From: Aquila chrysaetos chrysaetos
Taxonomy: Eukaryota > Chordata > Aves > Accipitriformes > Accipitridae
Direction of reading: 5' to 3'
Length of the DNA stretch: 64,000 bases
Assembly: GCF_900496995.4 (NCBI RefSeq)
Contig: NC_044014.1
Location: 25,132,234-25,196,233, forward strand
Positions 24,801 to 35,900 of the stretch are shown here, piece after piece (the stretch's first letter is position 1; each line of letters begins with the position of its first letter). A program made the position numbers and the translations under genes. Under the pieces are notes generated by a model that searched no databases, was not told where the DNA came from, and worked only from the letters and a program-made list of their open reading frames with translations.

Positions 24801-27431
24801 TGACAGTAAGCTTGCTGCAGCGTCTCACCCTGTCATGGGGAACCATACTTTTACAGTACTACTTTAAAATAATAAATAATTATTTTACTGTGAAACTTGC
24901 AGCAATGATGAAGGGACTTCATGGGATTAAGTTGGGGTGTGGGGAAATGTTTTTATCATAACTTTCCTGATTTAAAAATACATTATATTAGGATTCTTGC
25001 AATCAGTTCCTATATACTTTTCCCAGATCTATACTTCTGCGAAGGCTGTGCAGTCTCATGGGGACAGTATTCTTATTACGTTGCGTTACAATGTTTGTTA
25101 CCTCACTCTCTGTGCCAGGCCAGCACTTGCAGTGTACTGGAAAGGTAAAAACTTAAAATGCTTTAAATGCTTTTTCTTGTTTCCTTTTTTTAAATTTAAT
25201 TTAAGATATGATTAAGGTTGTTGTGACCATAATGATAAATGTGTGTTTGCAAGAGCAGCGTTTTTTCTCTCCTATTCCCCTCCACGACCCTTCATTAATT
25301 GTCATTATGCAGGCAAGCACCCTTAGGGGTCTTAGAAGCGCTTGCCACTTTGGAGAGGAGATAGTTAGTTGGGGAAGGGTGTTCAGAATAGTTCACAATG
25401 TAAACCAGAGAGAATACATCAGAGAAGTGTGCACTTGAGATACTGACTTAGTGAAGAAAGGCTGAAAGTGGAGTAATCGCTTCTTTGTCTTGTTGGATGT
25501 GTGGTTTTGAAAAAAAGCCCAACTATTATTATTTCACCTCTTCTAATAAGTGGTATTCCACAGAACATGGGATTTTACGGTTTTATCCTAACTTCTAGTT
25601 AGAAGAAGTTTGAGCTGAACATATTGGAAGCTTGAAAATGACACACTGGGAGGTTGAATACATTCAAAAAAAGGTGGCAGACTCTGTATGTAAATCTCTT
25701 GCAACAAAATACTTGCTCTAAATTCCAGTATTCATCAGAGGTATGATGAATACAGTTTGTAGTTACTAATGTGACTCACTGCCACAATAAAATCCAAAGA
25801 TGTGCTAACCTGCATTTTAATAAAAGACCCCATGTGATAAATGGTATTAAACATACCTAGTGCTATACAGCTAACTTTAAGGACATACTGTTCAGGCAGT
25901 GGGGTTGGAACTTACTAAAGGTTAATGTTACTGTCTTCTAGTTGTATGGCAATGTTTGGGCAAAACTCCAGCGGGCCTTTGCCATATGGAGTGGCTTTGG
26001 AATGACTCTGACTGGAGTACATACATGTGGAGATTATATGTTCAGTGGCCACACTGTTGTCCTGACCATGCTCAACTTCTTTGTCACAGAATGTAAGTAC
26101 AGAGTGCCAATACTTAAATGTCTTTTAAGTGTTAAGAGTATGTACTGCTTGCTGTCAACCAAGGCTGCGAGAGTGTAAATGCTTAAATGTTCTCAAGTAT
26201 TAAGAGTATCTGCTGCTTGACCTCCTCAAAAAGTTCAGAGTGTAACATTTAAGCAAATATATAAATGCAGATTGCTGTGCTCTTTCTCAGGTTTGTGACA
26301 GTTCACCTGCAGACAGGAAAGGAGCAGCACCACCTAGATTAATGGAAGGATGGATAGGGCACACCTGAAAGAACACATGAGCCAAGAAAATTAGAAAGGC
26401 TTTCTAGCTTGCTACGGGGAGAATAATAGGGAAAATACTTGCGATTGTCTGTTCCTATATACTTCCCTAGGTATGCCAAAACCAGCACACTGCCACTGAC
26501 CCCTGTCAGGCAAAATACCTGGCCAGGTGGCTGTATGTTTAGTATAATCCATAAAGCCAAAATACCAAACCTCATAATGAGTGAGAATATATGAAACAAT
26601 AGTGCTCTTCTATAAATACAAAGTGTGATTTGATATATTATATAGCAAGCTAGGATATTCTGTAAATACAAAGTGTGATTTGATACATTATATAGCAAGC
26701 TAAGATAATTAGTTTGAGTTCACCTCTCTGTTATTGACTGCAATAACAGAGTAACGTATGCTTTATGACATTTTTCCCCTTATTACATGGAAAAGGCATG
26801 ATTTTCATTAAAAGAAGTTGGTTGAACAAAGAATTCTGCTTTGCATGGTCCCAAACCATTTTAGGATGCTCCGTTAATCCAGAAATGCATAATAGCTGTG
26901 TTTGTAAATGAAGTCATGAAGTTGTAGACATTTATAACTTATGTGGTTGTTTTCGTTGGATTTTTTGGACCTGTAGATGTAAACAATATTTCCAGATGAA
27001 GACAATAACTTCATCACATTTTTGGATGATAAATCTGTGTAAAAACCTGCAATGTCTAGGCCTGGATTTTGTAATGACCCAGATTTTTGAGACATTCAAG
27101 TTCGGTTGCTTTCTGTTTTCTCCTAGATACGCCAAGGAGCTGGAACTTCTTGCACACCTTGTCCTGGGTCCTGAATCTCTTTGGAATCTTCTTCATTTTG
27201 GCTGCACATGAACATTATTCTATAGATGTCTTCATTGCCTTTTACATCACTACAAGACTCTTTTTGTATTACCATACGTTGGCTAATACTAGAGCATATC
27301 AGCAGAGTAGGAGAGCAAGGATCTGGTTTCCAATGTTCTCTTTTTTTGAATGCAATGTTAATGGTACTGTTCCCAATGAGTATTGCTGGCCCTTTTCAAA
27401 ACCTACTATACTGAAAAGATTGATTGGCTGA
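21877..27431 (+). CDS. SAMD8: SAMD8 / SMSr, ER ceramide phosphoethanolamine synthase
   Basis: A polytopic ER enzyme that makes ceramide phosphoethanolamine from ceramide and phosphatidylethanolamine, and is regarded as a ceramide sensor. Five coding exons: 21877..22454, 24199..24294, 25027..25144, 25942..26092, 27127..27431, all with GT/AG junctions. They join to 1,248 nt, 415 aa, the same length as the human protein. An N-terminal SAM domain (about residues 10-78, with [15 protein letters not shown]) is followed by about six membrane segments starting near residue 153. The sphingomyelin-synthase-family motifs are intact: [10 protein letters not shown] in exon 5 (His301) and HYSIDV in exon 6 (His344, Asp348), giving the catalytic triad. 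An in-frame ATG directly before the chosen one (21874) would add one Met; the second has A at -3 and G at +4 and matches human MAG. No lesion seen. Transcription probably starts in the island at 13.9-15.2 kb. Confidence 0.97.
22455..24198 (+). other. SAMD8: SAMD8 intron between coding exons 1 and 2
   Basis: Bounded by GTAAGA and TTTTTATAG. It contains small open frames on both strands around 23271-23562, none resembling a known protein. Nothing else was recognised. Confidence 0.8.
24728..24805 (+). other. SAMD8: Candidate cryptic or poison exon in SAMD8
   Basis: A 78-base segment in the intron between SAMD8 coding exons 2 and 3 is flanked by a strong acceptor (a T-rich tract ending ATCAG at 24727) and a fair donor (GTAAGC at 24806). 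Spliced after coding exon 2 it would read 25 codons in frame, [20 protein letters not shown]..., then a TGA at 24801-24803. Inclusion would truncate the protein at about residue 249, before the catalytic motifs, or trigger nonsense-mediated decay. It rests on splice-site appearance alone. Confidence 0.25.
26101..26218 (+). repeat. Imperfect tandem duplication (period about 69 bp) beside a SAMD8 donor
   Basis: The segment at 26101-26150 (AGAGTG...ACTTAAATG...TTAAGAGTATGTACTGCTT) recurs at 26170-26218 (AGAGTG...GCTTAAATG...TTAAGAGTATCTGCTGCTT). It begins eight bases after the start of the donor of SAMD8 coding exon 4 (GTAAGT at 26093). The copies have several substitutions and a one-base length difference, so the duplication is not recent. 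Confidence 0.75.
26611..26710 (+). repeat. Tandem duplication of a 50-bp unit in the last SAMD8 intron
   Basis: Two adjacent 50-base copies, 26611-26660 and 26661-26710, share AAATACAAAGTGTGATTTGA and ATTATATAGCAAGCTA and differ at only a few positions. Both lie within the intron preceding the last coding exon. Their high identity suggests a fairly recent slippage event, and copy number may vary between individuals. Confidence 0.9.
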
Positions 27432-28490
27432 AGAGTACGGGTCAATTCAGATTTTTATGAATTGTTATGACTAAGATCCTACAAGGCTAGCTGAAGGGGG
27501 GATGTAAAGTAACATTTTTCACTCCATGATCATCTCCTCCTTGTCTTGTTTCTTAGATTCTTAGCCATAAAATGGGGTTCCCATACTTCACGGGGATGTC
27601 TTTTGTTTTCTTGTTGCTAAAATAGAAAACAGTGCAGGGACCGGTAAAGGCTATCAGTGAACCATGAATATAAACCAGAATAATGTTACCCTTAGTAAAG
27701 TTCTATGTGAATGTTTATGTAACTTCAACCTCAAATACGTGCTTGTACTGAATGTAATATACACTTTACAGGTCCAAATAATCTCTGTTACCTGACATGC
27801 CAGCCTTTACATATACTGACTAAAAAATTAGAACTTTATGAAGACTTTCTTTTACAAGTCATAAATGTAATTTTCAGAACAAATTCTGTGTATACTTAAG
27901 GATTGAGGAGTACTGTGTCATACTGAAGAAAGCAGTATAGTTCCTTGCTAAAAGGGTCTCTTAACTGTTAAATATCAAGTCTTAAAGTATAATTGACAGT
28001 ATAAATGGTCTGCACACAGGTTGCCAAAAATGAAAGTCTGCCTTGTGGCTATGTGGCGATGATGTTTTTTTTAATGAGAGCTTATTTAGTCTAGTCTATC
28101 AGTTGTCTATATGGTTGTTCTAGCACTTGGAAGTTTTCCCTTTTGTGTTTAAATAAATGAGTTAAAGTAAATGCTACATCCACTGAAAGTAAAGTTAATT
28201 TAGCTTTAGTGAGTTTAAAGCCACAAAATAACTTTTGTGTGGTTTTAATTGCTTTATACCCAAACCTGTGCATGTTTTTTAGGAGCAGCTCTTTAACATT
28301 GGAAAAACAGAACAGTTATCTTCATATAATCTTACTGTCCCATAAATGGATGGGGAAAATGCATGTAGTAACTCTTTCAGGAAAAGTAATAATAGTGAGT
28401 ATTGGAAATAGTGCTCATATTAATGTATGTTTTAGCACTCTGGTGTCAACAATATGGTGAGTATCTCTGGATATATATACACAGTATATT

Positions 28491-28510
28491 TGTTTATATA
28501 TATATAAACA
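28491..28510. repeat. Perfect 20-bp AT-rich palindrome
   Basis: TGTTTA followed by alternating TA and ending TAAACA reads identically on both strands over 20 bases. In the SAMD8 3' UTR transcript it could form a short hairpin. The region also has TA-rich dinucleotide repeats just upstream (28470-28490), so slippage may have created it. Confidence 0.7.
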
Positions 28511-29738
28511 CACAGAGTATATGTTCTTCTAACAAGTATGAAAAGAGACTAGTTCTCAATTTAAGTTGCTCGTTTACTACACTGAAAGATAAAAGTACCA
28601 TAAGCAGTTGAGTTTTGGTTCTTTAAAAGAAAAAAAACCCAACACACAACAAAACACCCCCCAAAACTCCAAACCAACACTTTGAGTCCGTAATGCATAA
28701 GCAAGGGTCACACAGTTGGCGATCTCTTACACAGTGGTTTGTAAGGGGACAATACTAATGTTGGCTGTAGAGACTTGAAATTAGATTTATGCTAAATGAA
28801 AACTGATAGGTAAAAGGTGCAAATCATAAAAATGGTATAGACCTTTTAATTTGGTTAATGCAATTTCAGAACAGGTGGTATGTGCAAAAGCTAGCGTAAG
28901 TCAGCCTTGGAAAGTTAACATGAAGCATTTCCAGCGTGGTACAAGCTGACTTAATGGTCACAATGCACTTAGGTTTGCATGGAAAAGAATCCCTTTGGAA
29001 TTTTGCAAGACAGTTTTGTATTTGGAGGCTTGTAACCTACTGTGGGCTACTCCTCACTGTATTGTGTTCTTTTTATAAACCTGGATTGTACTAACTTGAC
29101 TGTCTCTTCGCCCTTCGTAGTATATTACTTTTGTAACTTCATTTAGCTCCTATTCCATGGAGGAATTGTGCATCTTAGAGTATCTCTGCCAACTGTATTG
29201 AGCACACACATATTGTACGATTCTGCAGACTTTTATATTTGTAACATTCCAATTTTTTAGCAAAATTGCAGGTTTAATACTATATTGTTCAATCTGCCAT
29301 AGCCTGATGGTTCTTGCCATCCAAATTGGGGGAGTATGCTTACACTTAAGAAAAAGGGAAAAATATTCTGAAAGATTTAAAGACTTTTCATTTTCTGTTC
29401 TTACCTTTCGGATTTCAGAAAGGCAATTTGAACATTCCTCTTGAGACTTTATAATCAAAGAGCTCTATTTGTTAATTTATATTTGCCTTTGCAATGCACA
29501 CACAGTTATGAATGCTCTTCTTTTAAACTCTAGAAAACATCTCTTCTCAGGATATGCAGGATTGTATTCTGAGTTATAATGTGGAGAGGTATGCAATTAA
29601 ACTTGCAAAGCTGTTGATTCTGAAAAGAGCCATGTCACTGCTAACTGTCATAGCTGTGTCTAAACCGAAAAATTATTTTGCAACTTAGACCTGCAGGAGA
29701 ATTTTCAAGTACAGCATAGTGTAACAATGTTTACATAA

Positions 29739-29744
29739 AATAAA
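29739..29744 (+). terminator. SAMD8: Candidate poly(A) signal of SAMD8
   Basis: AATAAA about 2.3 kb after the stop codon, followed within about 25 bases by a T-run. It is one of several possible ends; the hexamer at 32869-32874 is a more distal alternative. Confidence 0.4.
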
Positions 29745-31326
29745 GCTATCATTTCAATACTATTTTTTTAACAAATGAAGTTCATATACTTTGAAACATA
29801 AGGCTTCTCTCTTTGTTCTAATTTAATTTTTCAAATTCTGTTAAGTAAATCCATGGTTTAAATCAGCATTGCTTATCAGTGTTTTTTAAAGGAAACGTTC
29901 TTTTGTGCTGTTTCCCTTGATGCTAAATACCTGAGTCCAGGATAAGTAATATACAGAGGTTGGGTTTGTGAGCATTGAAGTGGGTTAAAACATTGTCAGG
30001 ATAATTGTCCTCCTCTGTTTTGGAAGTTCATTTTGTCTGTCTAGAAACATGCAAGAGGAAGGCTTGAAAATGATAGAAGATAGAAAAATTGATGTCACAT
30101 GAAAAAGAGCACAGGTCAATCTGTAAAGTTGGTAATGTAAGCTTTACTGTTAATTAGGTGGAAACAAGTTGCGAGTAAGTGACAGGCTTAAAATTCTGTA
30201 CCTCCTTTTTAAAGAGTCTGTGTTTTAAAAGCATTTTGCTGCTTCTCTGCTATTGACAAGCACTTTTAAGTAAAGGCAGCAGAGCATCAGGCCTTGGATT
30301 TAATGCTAAGTCTGTTTAGGGTTGTCCTTCTCTCTTATGTTCATGCACCAGTCTTTTTACCGTCCTTTAACTTGCTGCACTTACTTTGTGCCAAGTCATC
30401 TTCTGTGGTCCATGGGAATGCACACATAATCTGAATTCAGAGTAATGAATGAATGACTGTGTTATGTCAGCAAGTACAAGTGTCTAACAACATTGGTCTA
30501 CTACTACAAAGTGCACAAACTAATAAAGTAGGAAAGTCTTAACTGAATAACTCTGGATATACAAAAGAAGGGGAAGGAAGGTCACTTTTTTTGGTAGCTT
30601 AGCAATTCTGGTAATGTTTGAGACTTGACAATGGTCTTGAGCTCTTCCTTACTATTACAAGTTTGGGGATATGTATGCACATACGTGCAAGTGATAGACA
30701 CATAGGCATTCCCCTCCTCTTTTTTTTCTTTGTTTTTTTTGTTTGTTTGGTTGGTTTTTGTTGTTGTTGTACCTTATGACATAGCTTCTTATAATAGCTT
30801 TCCTAAACTTTTTGCCTTTAGTTTTTCCTTTCTGGAAGATCCCTTAATTTAGTGGGTTTATGACATTACACCCGCATACGGAAATCAAACTTTCATAGAT
30901 GTGGAGGTTTTTTAGCAAGTGCTGATTACACTGACAAAAACTTAGGGAAGGATCTTTAAGCAAGGTTCCTCCAGCTGTTCTTGAATAATGATAGAGAAAG
31001 CTTCCATATATGCAAATTATCTTCATGTACTCTGTCAAACAAGATAACACTTATACAAAGTGTTGGTACAGAAATGTAGATAGGCCTGAAGTATTTAAAT
31101 GTCTGAGACTAGCAAGAAATGGATCCTCTAAGTATACTAATTGTGATGAAGCAAATGATGTGCTTAACTTTTAAGCAAATCACTAAATCCACTTCAGTGA
31201 GGGGTTACCATTTTAGTTTAAGCGTTTTCTTGGATAAGGCCAAGTGCATGCTCTGCGTGGTGTACTGATACAGTAAGGAGAACGGGTAATGTCACTTCGT
31301 TTTTGGTTTTCCCTGATATCTGCCGA

Positions 31327-31338
31327 CCCCCCCCCCCC
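31327..31338. repeat. Poly-C tract (C12)
   Basis: Twelve consecutive C, followed after AG by CCCCC. Homopolymer only. Confidence 0.9.
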
Positions 31339-32900
31339 AGCCCCCAGCTACTATAGAAGGAAACATTCCAGTAGAATTTTAAAGAAATTACTACTTAACT
31401 GGGTTCTGAGAGAAAAAATCAGTACAAAAAATGCATTGAAATAAAACTTTAATACTTACCTGCTTTTAAGAAGCAAGAGTCAGTTAAATGATTTGGAGAA
31501 AAAAAAAGTTATTTTTTGATGGCAATCATGTTAAGTAAGGTTATTTAGAAGTATTGAAACCCTTCAATGAGGATAAAAGCACAGGTTCCTATAATCTTCT
31601 TTTCTGTACAGCTGTGTGTCATGTAGTGCCAAAAAGATTATTGAAGGGAAAGAGGGAAGGGTTGAACTCAGACCAACAGTTAATATCTTCTTGGTTTTTT
31701 TAAGCAGTGCTTGCATATGTAGTGCTACACTTGTTCATTACTATTTAGCTAGTTTTTTGATGTATGAAAGTCCACTAGGTTTTCAAGCACCAAAACTACT
31801 GTGGAGCTGAGTCTTAATCATTAAATACGCATTTGAAGAAATAGCAGATGTCTTAGGGAAAAAAGTAGGCTTGTGAACCTGGAGTAGAACAACAGTAACC
31901 TATAACAACTATGATAGTTTTTCATCCTGTCCAGGTAGTTTCTACTGAAGAGTTGGAGAGGATTTGCAGTAATCTACATACAATACTGATTTTTTTCTGG
32001 TTTTTTTTTGAATAATCTAGGATACTGTTATAGAAAATTGACCTGTAACTACAAAAACCATTATAGTCTTGTCAAGATGGAAGTGTATTTGGCAGAAGTC
32101 CTAGCAGTGAGCCAGCTTATCCTCTGAATTGTTTTGTGCTTGTAGACTTCTATCAATCAAGGGTTAATTGGTAGACCACTGATGATTCATACAGATTACT
32201 ATTTCTGATGTATTTTTGACATTGTCACTATTCTAATTGAAATAGTATATTGGGGAGGGGGGCAGTCCTTTGGAGTGAACCTACTGATGTCTTCATTATA
32301 TGAAGAAAAATGTGGGGAAAAAAAACCCTTCACAACACCTCAAACACCATAATATTATGAACACTGAAGTTTCTGTATAGCAGTGTCCTGCATGCTTACA
32401 ATTTGTATTTAAGACATTTGCAGTGAGTATTATGTACATAATTGTGACATGCACCTTTTTAAAGCCAGTTTGTAGTAGGTGTGTAAGAACTCAAGATGAT
32501 GAATGTGGAGCACAATAACCTAACCTGTTAGCCCAGTGACTGTGTAGTTAGAAAGACTGTAACTTAGTTTTGCTCTTTCAATTCAGTTTTGTCAAATATG
32601 AGAAATTTGTCAAATGTGAGAAACCACAAACTGCATTGTACATGGTACTTAACATAATAGGGATGTAGAAACATGGCTTTTCACACTGGACATTACTTCA
32701 ATTTGGTTCTGACAGAGAAAATACTATTACCTAATGGCTAGAAGGTATGCCAGTGAAGTTTGAAGTGAGTACTGTAAATAAGTAAATATTGTTTTGATTC
32801 TAAACTTAGATTGAATTAATATATTGTTTTATATCTTTGTTGTATTAAAACATATTTAAAAGTACTAAAATAAAATATTTGAAAGATGACAAATGTTTGA

Positions 32901-35900
32901 TTTATTTTATATGTAAAATGATGGCTCATTATCTCTGTTAACATTGTAACCGTAAAAGTATACCGGGAGTAATCTACGTTTTAGAGTTGTTTTTCCCTGA
33001 AGCTCTGTTTTACTGGTGTGAAAATGCATGCTGCATAATGCATATATCAGTGTGCCTGATGTTTTTGCCAGTCGTAATTTGTTTTGGCAAGTCACTTAAA
33101 TTTTATTATTAAAAACTTAGATAATGTATTCCATCTTGTAAGATCTCAGTTAAGTATGACAAGGGCTTTCAAAGAGTCTTCAGCTGAAGTAACCTTAATG
33201 TCTATAGGTATTGGTGGTGAATAGTGTTACAGTAAATCAACAGTCTATAAAAACTGTTGGGAAGACTGTGAAAGAGTAAAGTTAACTTCTGAAAACTTAA
33301 ATACACTTAATGGTTTGTATGTTAGGCTTGTTGTTACTTTCAGTCATGGATTTTGGTCATCTGGTATGTGAAAGGATGTATGTTCATTCCTATGGAGAAA
33401 CTTAAACAGTATAACAGGTATGCTGTGTGCTCTGGAGTTGTATGTTCACGTTTGTAAATGACAATTTTGAAATACATTTTGTGACCTTAATCCAGCTAAA
33501 ACATTCTCCAATTAGTGTGATCCAGGTAAATTTAAGGTATTTACCTCCCTCTGAATTACAAAATCTTGATCAATCTGATAATTTAGAGAAAGAATCCTGA
33601 ATGTGAAGCCCTTCCTCATTGTGATTTTTTAATATTTTTTTTAATCAGTTGTTAAAGACTGGATTCAGAAAGGAAAATGGGTGTGGCAATACATCTTTCT
33701 CAAAAAAAAAAAAATTGCAAGGAAGAAGGGGAAGCAAAAGCAATAAGGTTCAGTGTACCAGTTGCAGAGTCCTTACTGTGGTCTTTGGTCTAATATTCTG
33801 GGAAGCAGTAGATTGTGTTCTAGGCAACTTTGAGCAAGTATGTGCTTTGTGCATTGTAAAACAGATTGGGAAGACTTCCAGGGAAAATAGCTGCCTGCTT
33901 CCCAGAATATGTTGCAATACTGCTTAGAGATGTGAACTTTGAATAAAAAAATCTTTCCCCTCCACAATAACTTGCACTTCTCAGGGTTTCTACTACAACC
34001 AGAGCTAGAAAGATAAATAGTTGCTGCTATGTGTAATGAAGAAATAAAGCGGAATCTATGCAGATGGGCTTAAGTTTGATGTTAAAATGCAGGTGAAAAG
34101 CACCTCACTAGCCTACACTTATTTGATAGAACCTGGGGATAATCAACTTAAGATTGTCCTTCTCGGACCACTTTGTTCAGATTTATTTTCAAAACTCTCA
34201 TAAGGAAATCTGGTACAGAACAGAAACTACTCTCCTGATTAATTAAATGAATTACGTTAAAATACCTTTAGGATCTGCAAACTGTTTATGTCATGGCATC
34301 CTATCTCTTTCTTCAGTGAACTTCTCCAAGGAAGTAGTTTATTCTTACATATTAAATGTACAGGTATCAGTCTCATTTACTGTTCGTAATTCAAAATGTA
34401 TATTGAATTGTTAATCTTGGCCTTTCATAGAGCTGTCAAAATAGTTCACAAAGACTGAGCATATTTTCACAACTAACTTTGGACTAACTGAAATTGATTT
34501 CTTAAAGCATAGGTGTGATGGTGTTAAGAGCTCTTCCTCCAGTACAGAAATAGTAATGCTGACAAAATATAGTTGGCACATACCACGTGAATCTGTTATA
34601 AGTATGTGCATATACTTCAAACTGTTTCTGGAGAAATAACTGTTCTAGGTGGCGTAGTAATTAAAGGTTCCAGCTACGGTCTTAAGTCTGCAGCTACCTA
34701 TGACTGGTTTGCTTTTTACTTGGCACTGATCTATGACAAATTCTGGTGAAATCGCTAGTGCTCTCTGGATTGCTGAACAGCTGCCAAATACTAAAATAAT
34801 TCCTGTTGCTGTCAAAACTGTACTGAAGTTTGATACTAGGATAGGTACTCACTGGACGGTTCATAGTAATCATTTGACTTGTGCAAAATACTGACAGCCA
34901 ATTTGGTAACAGGTTTTTTTTTCGAGGTGTCATTAGTTTCTCAAAAGGTTCTTTCCAAGCTCTAATCTCTGGCATACTACAGCAAGCAAGATCAATTTGA
35001 AACGAGATGGGGGATGCTTATTTTCAAAGAAGCATCATTCATTTAAATATAAAAAGCAATTAACTTTTTTTCCCATCACTGCTAGATGAAGTCCTCAAAA
35101 CTGAACCTATGTCTTTTGATCACTGGTAAGATTCTCAAATACTGTAATTGGAGGCAGTAGCCCTAAAAAAGAAGGGCCAGAGAGGAAGAGGAGACAGAAG
35201 CAGGCAACAAGGTTGCTATTCTTACTGTAGCACTGAAGAAGGGTGTTTAGTAAATGTAGGGAAAGCAATTCATTTCACAAATCCTGTGAAGGAGAGTGGA
35301 GAATGAAGCTCGGGGGGGATTACCAAAAAATATTCAAGAGGTGACTGTGTCCACTAAGGAATATCTCTGGTGTACGAGTGGAAGCACTGAAAGGGGGTAA
35401 TAAAACTGTAACCCGCAATTTTGCTGGCTTTTGTAAATTCATTACAAGTCTCATCACAAAGGCCCTCTCCAGAGCGTAAGTTTTTGGATTCAAATTATTT
35501 AATGATGTTAGGATTTTTGGGGGGGGGGGGGGGGGGGGGGGGGGTTGGCAAAGCTAAGAAGTCAAGACTTCTGTATCCTAATGGCACTTTTTACACTTTT
35601 TAAAAGATTCCTCTGTGGTGGTTTTTTTTTGTTTGTGGTTTGTTTTTTGTTTTTTTTTTAATACTGGGGGGGAGGCTTGTGATATTGAATATGTACAGAA
35701 CAGTAACCCGATACTGCTATTGTTTACACATGCATAAAAACTGTTACACACCAAAAAAACTACTTTGTGCGTGCTTCTGCCAGAAATGAGATAAGTGATG
35801 TTCTCCCCATCCTCCTGTGCTCCAAGGTAAGCACAAGCTGTGCTTCATGTTACGGCAGAAAGCAAAGGAGAGCGGGTCCTGCCTGAGGAGCAGGGGTACG

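Larger units (their letters stand above)
27432..32900 (+). other. SAMD8: SAMD8 3' UTR (end uncertain)
   Basis: AT-rich sequence without coding features follows the SAMD8 stop. Canonical AATAAA hexamers lie at 28152, 29739, 30522, 31440 and 32869, and another at 33942. The signals at 29739 and 32869 are followed by T-rich sequence and are the most convincing ends. A PUM-type TGTAAATA motif is at 32773-32780. Which end is used cannot be decided from sequence; the UTR could be about 2.3 to 5.5 kb. Confidence 0.5.
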
